From assembly GCA_902805475.1 (NCBI GenBank), contig CADCSX010000023.1, forward strand, positions 930,001 to 994,000: 64,000 nt of DNA, in the 5' to 3' direction. Shown here one piece after another: positions 56,737 through 64,000 of this stretch. Position 1 is the first letter of the stretch; each line of letters opens with the position of its first letter. The translations under genes and the position numbers were made by a program. The notes beneath the pieces were generated by a model. That model did no database searches, was not told where the DNA came from, and saw nothing but the letters and a program-made list of their open reading frames with translations. This stretch comes from Entonaema liquescens (lineage: Eukaryota > Ascomycota > Sordariomycetes > Xylariales > Xylariaceae).

Positions 56737-57589
56737 TTTTTTATTTATTTACTAGGTACTGGTTTGAGAAGGGAGGAAGAGTAGTGGGTGGAGTATAGGC
56801 GGAGTTAACTCCGTGGGGAATATTGGGACTTGAGAGTCCGGGGGGAAGTTGACGATCACTTTTTAGGGTCCTTTGTATGTGTGCGTATGTGTGGTTTTTT
56901 GTTCTTCTCCGGATATGTTGGGTTTTGTTTTTCTTGGAGAGTAAGAGAGGGAAAAATGTGAAAAGGTGAAGTTTCCCTCTTGTAATCTTGCGTCTAAATA
57001 GGAAGTAGGTGATCAATTTCGGTAACCGTGGTTGATACACAACTGGATACCGTGATAGTGGCAGTGGTGGTGGTGGTGGTGGTGGTGGCCACAACAGTGA
57101 TGTTACGCGGGGAATGAACCAGGGATGTTTAGTAAAAGGAAACTAATAAGAAAGTCAGGACCCAGAATTATGGAAATGGAAATGGGGGTGTACGAAAAAC
57201 GAGATCGACAAGGTCAAGGTTCAAACTAATGGTTGAGTCATCATCTTAAAGGACCAAAAGCTGAAGGAGCGGGGTTACACACATCGCCACGGAGCCGATA
57301 AGTTCCATCCGGCGTCGGATTTCGCCACCCCGTTGCGTTCGGCGCGCCGCTTCGAACTGCGGGACCCTGTGCCGACGCTTGCCGATAAGAGATAGCGATG
57401 CTAAACAGAGCTCGCAGTTTTGAACTAGAAGTAACATTCAAAAACTAAATTCAAGCACAATGAAGAATCGAAAAGATTTATGAGAATTATTAAAAGGAGC
57501 AACTAGTCCCTTTAATTAGTGTTGTGTTACCCTAAAATGCATTTTAGCTCGAATAAGCGTATTTGAAACAATAATCCCGAGTCGATATA
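56737..57589. other. Intergenic region with GTG repeat
   Basis: A (GTG)8-type repeat lies at 57063-57088. Short frames at 57241-57441 show no protein character. Confidence 0.45.
57063..57088. repeat. GTG trinucleotide repeat
   Basis: About eight GTG units in the intergenic region, directly readable. Confidence 0.9.
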
Positions 57590-58446
57590 TCATTTAAGAC
57601 CACCACTCAGCAATATGCTCTGGCCCGTCAAATATCCCGTCCTGCATATCATGGTAACAATATTGGCGCATTCCTGAGGCGTTCCTAATCGTCCCACCGG
57701 GATGTTCTTGACGTCACCGGGCGTGCCCTCGACGAACTTCTCGTCAGGTATCATTCCCGTCTCGCCAATCATAGCCGGAGCTACATCGTTGACGGTAATT
57801 CCTACCTTTGCATGCTTCATTGCTAGATTCTTCATCAGGCCTGTTAGGCCCGCTTTAGAAGCTGCATAATGGCACGCGTTGATGCCGCCTCCTTGCGCTG
57901 CTATCGATGAGATGAAGATAATTCGACCCCACTCTTGAGCCTCCATATGAGGGATGCTCAACTTGGAGAGGATGAATGAGGCCCGCAAGTTCACGTTGAT
58001 GGTATAGTCGAATTCTTCCAAGCTCACGTCCAAGATACCGTTGCGCCTCTTCCCATAGCCCGCATTAGAGACCAGAATGTCTGGACCGTCTTGGCCATGC
58101 TGTTCCTTAATTTTACGAAAGAGTTGCTCGATCTCTTCTGCCGAGCCAGTATCAACACGATGGACGGTGACCTTGCGGCTCTCGCTGCCAGCCGACTTGC
58201 GGAGCTCTTCAGCCAAGTCATCCACTGGTTGTCTATTGTGGAAACATGTCAGGGCAAGGGAGGTTCCATGAGCCCACAGGTCTCGAGCACATGCAGAGCC
58301 GATGCTATAATTCGTCAACGCTGTATAGATAAAGTATCTAATTATCTAATTGTTTATCTGATGAATATAAAGGTGTTAGCATACCCTCCAGAAGCACCCG
58401 TTATAAGGGCCAGACGACCACTGATTTCATTATCGACTCTAGGCAT
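57590..58446 (-). CDS. Short-chain dehydrogenase/reductase
   Basis: Exons 58446-58385 and 58304-57590 join to 258 residues (80-nt intron). The join completes the cofactor motif T-G-A-S-G-G-I-G. Other SDR hallmarks are ILVSNAGY (NAG motif), IIFISSIAAQGGG (catalytic Ser) and CHYAASKAG (Tyr-x-x-x-Lys), with the C-terminal end GYLTGQSILLSGGLK. The layout is that of FabG-like 3-oxoacyl-ACP reductases or related classical SDRs using NAD(P)H. The end of the coding region is only three residues after the G-G motif, as usual. Substrate not assigned. Confidence 0.93.
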
Positions 58447-59164
58447 GGTTATTGGACTGATGAAGGATGTTAGAACTTAGTAGAATTTGGTAGGATTCGA
58501 GGTAACATTTACCAAGTCTACCTACATTTTATTACATACAATAATTCTTATTAAATTGACGTAAAAGCCAAGACGTACCCCGTCCTACCTACTTCATTGC
58601 GGGGGAAAGAGTTATACAAATGTGCCAGCCACAGAAGTTGCCGTTCTCCGAGTGGATCCCTCTAAGTCTTCGAAGAATTTCCACATTCGTAGCATTTTGG
58701 GTCCATAATTCACTATCGAGCCAATCAAGTCACTATCGGTGGCTTCAATGGAAATTCAATGGAAAGTATCAGCCACGTGCAGGGATTTACAGGGATTTAT
58801 TCTCAACAGGTTGTCCTCTTTGTTTGGAATTGTACGTAAGTACTTGGGTAGGTACCTCTTGGCTAAGTTCGCGCGGTGAGGTCAGAAAGTTCAGATGAGC
58901 AGCTTGGAATAGCTTGGGTCTTTCTATTTGGTTAAGGCCAGATTCTACATAATAAAATAAGAAACAAAAAAAAAAAAAAAGAAACCATTTAAATAACAAG
59001 GTACCAGGCTGTAGCCTCACAAAATAAAGTTGTATTCGATTTTCTTTTCATCTTAAAAAGCATCAACTTTGCTTGATTGCTCCCACAAATCTTTCTTATA
59101 GCTGGTCTTCCAAAATCTTTTGCGGCGAGCTTCTCGCCAATCACCCCTCCTCGTCCCGCACAAT
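58447..59164. other. Divergent intergenic region
   Basis: Contains a poly-A run (about 58966-58981) and the lhs1 promoter; no gene seen. Confidence 0.4.
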
Positions 59165-62100
59165 ATGGCACAAACAACATTCTCCCCCCGATCAATACTA
59201 CTTTGTGTAGTTTTCTTCTTCTCTACAAATGTTCTCGCTATTTCTGCTGTCCTCGGTATAGATCTCGGTACCGAATACATAAAAGCTACTCTCGTCAAGC
59301 CTGGTATCCCTCTCGAGATCGTCCTAACTAAGGATTCGCGAAGAAAAGAAACCTCCGCAGTCGCATTCAAACCCTCACAAAATGCACCTAAGAGTGGTTC
59401 ATATCCTGAGAGGGCATATGGCTCCGATGCTATGGCTCTTGCAGCTCGATTCCCTTTCGATGTCTATCCTAACATCAAGACCATCCTTGGCCTTACCCCG
59501 GACGACTCGGTAGTGAAGGAGTACGCCGCAAGACACCCGGGTCTACAAATAGAAGCGCATAAGACACGTGGTACAGTCGCATTCAAGAGCCAGGCCACCG
59601 CAAAGGAGGAAGCATGGATGGTAGAAGAATTGCTGGCAATGGAGCTCCAGAGCATACAGCGTAATGCCGAAGCAATGGCTGGTTCAGACAGCAGTGTTCG
59701 ATCCGCCGTTATAACCGTCCCTCCCTTCTTCACGGTCGAAGAGAAGCGCGCTGTAGAATTGGCTGCCGACCTCGTCGGTCTTAAGGTTCTTTCCCTTATT
59801 AGCGACGGTCTTGCTGTCGGGTTGAACTACGCTACCAGCCGAACGTTCCCTGTCGTTAACGAGGGAGCTAAGCCAGAATACCACATGGTTTTCGACATGG
59901 GCGCTGGGTCTACTAAGGCAACTATCATGAAGTTCCAGGGCCGGGTCGTTAAGGATATCGGTAAACTCAACAAGACTGTCCAGGAAGTTCAGGTCGTCGG
60001 AACTGGCTGGGACAGGACCCTTGGCGGCGATGCTCTTAACTACTTGATCGTAGACGACATGATCTCAAAGTTTATTGAGACGCCCGCGGCTAAGAAGGCT
60101 TCCGTGACTGCAGAGAGCGTTCGAGGACATGGACGAGCTATGGCGAAGCTTCTAAAGGATGCTGAGAGGCTAAGGCATATTCTTAGTGCCAACGTCGACA
60201 CTGGTACGAGCTTCGAGGGTCTTTATGAGGATATCGACTTCAAGTATAAGATTACTCGAGCAGACTTTGAGAAGTTGGCCGAAGCGCATGCTGAGAGAGT
60301 TGGCGCCGCCATTCAAAAAGCCCTGGAAGTAGCCGAGCTAGACATTAAGCAACTTGACTCCATCATTCTTCACGGCGGCTCTTCACGGACACCTTTCGTC
60401 CAGAAGCAGCTTGAAAATATCGCCGGCGGCGACAAGCTCCGCAGCAATGTTAACTCGGATGAAGCCGCGGTGTTCGGCGCAGCTTTCCGAGCAGCTGAGC
60501 TTACCCCCGGCTTCCGAGTTAAGGAGATTAGAATCTCTGATGGCGCATTCTTCCCGGCAGGAATGAAATGGACAAACCCCCAGAATAAACCCCAACAGCA
60601 GCGACTCTGGACCGAGCGATCTCTCCTCGGTGCTGCGCCGAAGGAAGTAACCTTTACGAACCATGAAGATTTCTCGGTCCGCTTCTATCAACAGGCTCCC
60701 GCAAGTGATGGCAATGTAGTAGACCAGGAAACAAAAGTCTTGACAACGAAGAACCTGACCGCTTCCGTCGCATCTCTAGTCGAGAAGGGCTGCTCTGACT
60801 CCGAGGTTCATTTTAAGGTTCAGCTACGACTCGGCACCAATGATGGCGAAGTAGAAGTTGTTAAGGCTGCTGTTGAGTGCGAGGCTGAAGTGCAGGAGAA
60901 GGAAGGGTCAGTCATGGATGGCGTTAAGAACCTCTTCGGATTCGGCAAGAATAAGGATCAACAGCCTCTAAAAGAGGGCGAAGAAGCATCGGAGAGTGCT
61001 TCAACTACAGAGTCTACTGAAACGGCTACGACTTCCGTTATGGAATCTAGCTCTACTTCGACAACTGCATCTGAGTCAACTTCTGCTGAATCTGCGGAGG
61101 GCAGCCCGGTGCCAAAGAAGAAGCAACTCGTTGTGATTCCCGTTGACTACACCGTAGAGAAGGCGGGCATCCCAGGCCTCTCGAAAGCAGACCTCACCAA
61201 GTCCAAAGATCGCATCAAGGCTTTTGAAGCCTCGGATAAATCTCGACGATTGAGGGAAGAAGCATTGAACCAACTTGAGGGTTTCACCTATAGGGTCAGG
61301 GATTTACTAGAGAGCGAGTCCTTCGTAGCCGCATCTACCCCTGAGGAGCGAGCTAAGCTAGAGAAGAAGGCTAGCGAGGCTAGTGATTGGCTATATGACG
61401 ATGGAGCTGACGCATCCCGAGAGGAACTCAAGGCCAGACTCAAGGGTCTAAAGGATATCGTTTCTCCTGTGGAGAAGAGAATTGAAGAAGCACAGAAGAG
61501 ACCAGAGCTAGTTAAGAGCCTACGAAGCACGCTAGACCAGACGACTACTTTCATTGATACTATCAAGGGAAAGATTGCCGAGGCAGATGCATACATATCT
61601 TCTCTTAGTTCCAGCACTACTTCTACAAGTGAAAGCACTTCTACAGTCACCTCAGCCCCGTCTCAGGATAGCGAATTTGATGGTCTCGAAGATGAAGATA
61701 CTACAACCTCGACAACAACTACGGCTGTTGTAGAGGACCGCAGTCCACCGCCACCCCTTTATACTTTTGATGACCTCAAGGAGATCACGGAGCTTTCAAA
61801 GTCTGTCATCGATTGGCTAGAGGAGAAGATTGCCCAGCAGGAGAAGCTACCCGAGACAGCAGACCCCGTCTTGCTGGCCAAGGATCTGATAGAGAAGACG
61901 AAAAAGCTCGAGAAGGCCGGAATGGACTTGGCCATGAAGAGCGTCAGAAATTTTGAGAAGAGCAAGAAGAAGAGTAGCAGCTCCAAGAAATCGAGCAAGA
62001 GCAAGGCCAAGAAGGGGTCTACTAAGACGGATAGCGACGGCTCGAAGCCGACGGTGGAGCCCAAGGACGGGGAGAACTACATCAAGTTCGGAGAAGACGG

Positions 62101-62200
62101 CAAGGGCCCGTCGGCAGAGGAGATCGAGGAGCTGATCAAGCGCTTCTCTAAGGAACAAGAGAAGAAGGAGGAGCCTAGGACAAAGCACGACGAGCTGTAA
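59165..62200 (+). CDS. lhs1: ER lumenal Hsp70-like chaperone Lhs1 (Grp170/Hyou1)
   Basis: An intron-free frame; the start at 59165 is chosen because it begins a signal peptide (SILLCVVFFFSTNVLAISAV), giving 1011 residues. The Hsp70 nucleotide-binding domain starts at G31 (GIDLGTEYIKATLVKPG), with VFDMGAGSTKATIMKFQG (phosphate 2) and ILHGGSSRTPFVQ (adenosine). The long C-terminal region is charged and Ser/Thr-rich, as in Grp170 proteins, with Lys/Glu-rich helices. It ends in K-H-D-E-L, an ER retention signal. Family role: Lhs1 acts as nucleotide exchange factor for Kar2/BiP and as a holdase in protein import and folding. Fifteen residues upstream from 59120 are in frame but not hydrophobic. 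Confidence 0.96.
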   Translation: MAQTTFSPRSILLCVVFFFSTNVLAISAVLGIDLGTEYIKATLVKPGIPLEIVLTKDSRRKETSAVAFKPSQNAPKSGSYPERAYGSDAMALAARFPFDVYPNIKTILGLTPDDSVVKEYAARHPGLQIEAHKTRGTVAFKSQATAKEEAWMVEELLAMELQSIQRNAEAMAGSDSSVRSAVITVPPFFTVEEKRAVELAADLVGLKVLSLISDGLAVGLNYATSRTFPVVNEGAKPEYHMVFDMGAGSTKATIMKFQGRVVKDIGKLNKTVQEVQVVGTGWDRTLGGDALNYLIVDDMISKFIETPAAKKASVTAESVRGHGRAMAKLLKDAERLRHILSANVDTGTSFEGLYEDIDFKYKITRADFEKLAEAHAERVGAAIQKALEVAELDIKQLDSIILHGGSSRTPFVQKQLENIAGGDKLRSNVNSDEAAVFGAAFRAAELTPGFRVKEIRISDGAFFPAGMKWTNPQNKPQQQRLWTERSLLGAAPKEVTFTNHEDFSVRFYQQAPASDGNVVDQETKVLTTKNLTASVASLVEKGCSDSEVHFKVQLRLGTNDGEVEVVKAAVECEAEVQEKEGSVMDGVKNLFGFGKNKDQQPLKEGEEASESASTTESTETATTSVMESSSTSTTASESTSAESAEGSPVPKKKQLVVIPVDYTVEKAGIPGLSKADLTKSKDRIKAFEASDKSRRLREEALNQLEGFTYRVRDLLESESFVAASTPEERAKLEKKASEASDWLYDDGADASREELKARLKGLKDIVSPVEKRIEEAQKRPELVKSLRSTLDQTTTFIDTIKGKIAEADAYISSLSSSTTSTSESTSTVTSAPSQDSEFDGLEDEDTTTSTTTTAVVEDRSPPPPLYTFDDLKEITELSKSVIDWLEEKIAQQEKLPETADPVLLAKDLIEKTKKLEKAGMDLAMKSVRNFEKSKKKSSSSKKSSKSKAKKGSTKTDSDGSKPTVEPKDGENYIKFGEDGKGPSAEEIEELIKRFSKEQEKKEEPRTKHDEL

Positions 62201-63500
62201 TAGAGGCGATAGATAGATATTGATGAATGTTACGATATAATTGGCGAGAGCCATTCTGAATAACATGTTTTTTTTCTCGCTGTGTTCTTGAGAGGTGGAC
62301 AGGGTTGTTTAATGATATTTGGATATGGACATGCCCTTACGTCTAGTCGTATAGTTGAGTGTGTATAAGCTGGGTACCTTACAGCATTTCCTCTTACAGT
62401 GTAGTGTGTAAGTGAAGCACCTAATGCATGTTTGTCTTTTCCGAGCATGAGTAAGTAGTCAGCCCAAATAGCTAGATACTACGTGTAGACATTTGATGCT
62501 TGTATAACGAGACTCCACCCTTTTTAGCTGTAGTAGGCCGTCTGTCATCGTCATACGTAGTACGTGATGTTTTCCTATGCACGCATCAGGAAAAGACAAG
62601 TACGAGATGGTCATTATCGGAAGAAGGGATACAAAGTTGAGCTAGTTTAGAATTCACTTTAGTTGTACATCCTATTCGATAGGTATTGAGCCTACCTAAG
62701 CTCATATTGATATCATGAATCAATCTAACCATGCATTAGTTTGTATACCCTTAGATACATAGGTACGCTAGGACATACATAATATAAAAGACATAGGAAA
62801 TTTAGAAGATAATTTGCAGCTAGTGTTTGTCTGTATGAAATACGAGCTTGATCTGTGATTCTGAATATATTACATGTAGGTACTTAAATTATGTACGTAT
62901 GTAAGTACGCCCGTAGATTTAATTTATATAAATACGGAAGTTGCGCAAGATTACCTATACGGGTTCCACGGTCCTTCAATCGAAAGGCAGCTGCGGATAT
63001 CCGGCTTGGCAGGACCGTCTACGGCTGTAAATCTTTGTTATCTTCAGGTTTGAGGTTGTTTAAGGTTAGGGGGTCAACTGGGAGCAATCATCCACGACAC
63101 GCGCCTGCCACAGGGGTAGACCCAACTGCCACCTGCAGCTTTAGTGAAGCATCTCGTCACTTAGGTAACGCGTCTCAGTGAATGTACTTGCCTTGGTAGG
63201 TACCCTCTAGGTCGCGTACATTCAATGAAAGAACGGCAGTTGCCTAAGATATAATACAAAAAAAGTACCTTGTCGACCTTTACGAGCAAGGTACCCTATG
63301 TACTTAATCTTGAGGGTAGTTGCACCCGTTCACATCACGACACGCTCATTCCCAAACACCACCTCCCATTTCCTGGGTTACTCCTTTCAATAATTTTTTC
63401 ATCTCTCCTTTCTAATAAATATCCTCCTTCCCATTCTTCATCATTCCTTTCGCGGCACAAGAAGTTCTATCATCAAGATCACCAAAAAGGTTTCATCAAG
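62201..63500. other. Intergenic region
   Basis: 1.3 kb; TAGGTA/TACCTA words at about 62680-62890. The pyrimidine-rich stretch at about 63380-63450 is the likely leader of the protease gene. Confidence 0.45.
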
Positions 63501-64000
63501 ATGGCGAACTTCCCTAGTGTCCGCGTCGTGGTGATGCTTTGCCTCTCTTTTTTCACTACTGCTGTTTGGTCCCTGTCTCTTACTCCTAAGACTGGAAAGA
63601 CACTCTCTATTCCCCTATCCCACAATGCCGATGTCCCTCGCCATGGCCCGACTGATTACCTTCGAACCCTGAAGAAGTACAACATCGATGTTCCCGAGGG
63701 CTTGCAGCAGGTTGTTGATGCCCACAAAGCCACCAAGAGCAACAAGATCGTCGCAGGTGAACCTGGTAAGTTAACTAATGCTTAAAATTCCTAATATAAT
63801 TAGACAGTTATAACTAACAACGACATAGGAAGTTCTGCTCCGGCCGCCGCTCATGATGGTGATCTTCTCTGGCTCACTCCTGTCAGCATTGGTGACCCCC
63901 CTCAGCAACTCTACTTAGATCTTGACACTGGATCTTCTGACACGTACGTGTGCCATTATATACTTATCGTTCCTAGTAATGTTAGCAATGCACGCTGACA
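63501..64000 (+). CDS. Secreted aspartic protease, A1 family (5' part only)
   Basis: Exons 63501-63765 and 63829-63943, then an intron running off the right edge. The predicted protein starts with a signal peptide (VRVVVMLCLSFFTTAVWSLS), then a propeptide with basic residues (RHGPTDYLRTLKKYNIDVPE), and then the mature domain: W-L-T-P-V-S-I-G-D-P-P-Q-Q-L-Y-L-D-L-D-T-G with the first catalytic aspartate D121 in DTGSSDT. This matches fungal aspergillopepsin/endothiapepsin-type enzymes, which act in the extracellular space. The splice site after S-S-D-T (GTACGT) interrupts the motif, a common position in this family. The second catalytic aspartate lies outside the window. Confidence 0.92.

Overview
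The window is nuclear DNA from a filamentous ascomycete (Pezizomycotina, most likely Sordariomycetes). This rests on intron style and gene content. Introns are mostly 46-110 nt, with GTRNGT donors, CTAAC/CTGAC branch points close to the acceptor, and YAG ends. Genes are compact and on both strands, and several proteins have recognisable filamentous-fungal architecture (Rrn6, Spc25, Lhs1, a GPI-type serine-rich cupredoxin, a secreted A1 aspartic protease). I see no operons, CRISPR arrays, rRNA genes or convincing tRNA genes.

Layout. 1-6 kb: a secreted six-hairpin glycosidase (3' end outside the window), the Mob1 kinase activator and an SLC25 mitochondrial carrier. 7.8-13.2 kb: a small LYR-type protein, a Pirh2-like CHY/RING ubiquitin ligase, the gamma-tubulin-complex microprotein MZT1 and the kinetochore subunit Spc25. 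13.9-24 kb: Pol I initiation factor Rrn6, a PITH-domain protein, the CCDC25/Jlp2 homologue, mitochondrial uL3, Coa1 and cytosolic uL24. 24.6-27.8 kb: a long disordered protein whose spliced N terminus carries a canonical eIF4E-binding motif. 28-42 kb is gene-poor: a SET-domain protein, a conserved type II membrane protein with a frame break, a RIP-like AT-rich fold-back repeat and an orphan protein resembling an inactivated Ulp1-type peptidase. 42-64 kb is again dense: eS25, ADP/ATP carrier, CENP-X/Mhf2, a cupredoxin, a cytochrome b5-like protein, an MDR oxidoreductase, uS7, a GNAT acetyltransferase, an SDR reductase, Lhs1 and the 5' part of an aspartic protease.

The genes are mostly housekeeping and are not organised as one pathway. 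Recurring themes are translation (uL24, eS25, uS7, mitochondrial uL3, the putative eIF4E-binding protein, Rrn6 for rRNA synthesis), mitosis (Mob1, MZT1, Spc25, CENP-X) and mitochondria (two carriers, Coa1, LYR protein). Most gene models were rebuilt by hand from splice signals, and the joined exons keep frame.

The most interesting points are splicing oddities and broken frames. There is a 6-nt microexon in the glycosidase, and an 8-nt microexon followed by a GC-AG intron in eS25. The CCDC25 junction only restores the conserved Trp-Phe pair with a 1-nt exon or a missing base. uS7, the type II membrane protein and possibly CCDC25 each lack exactly one base, which points to assembly indels unless confirmed. 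The eIF4E-binding-like protein and the degenerate Ulp1-fold protein are the best candidates for undescribed biology.
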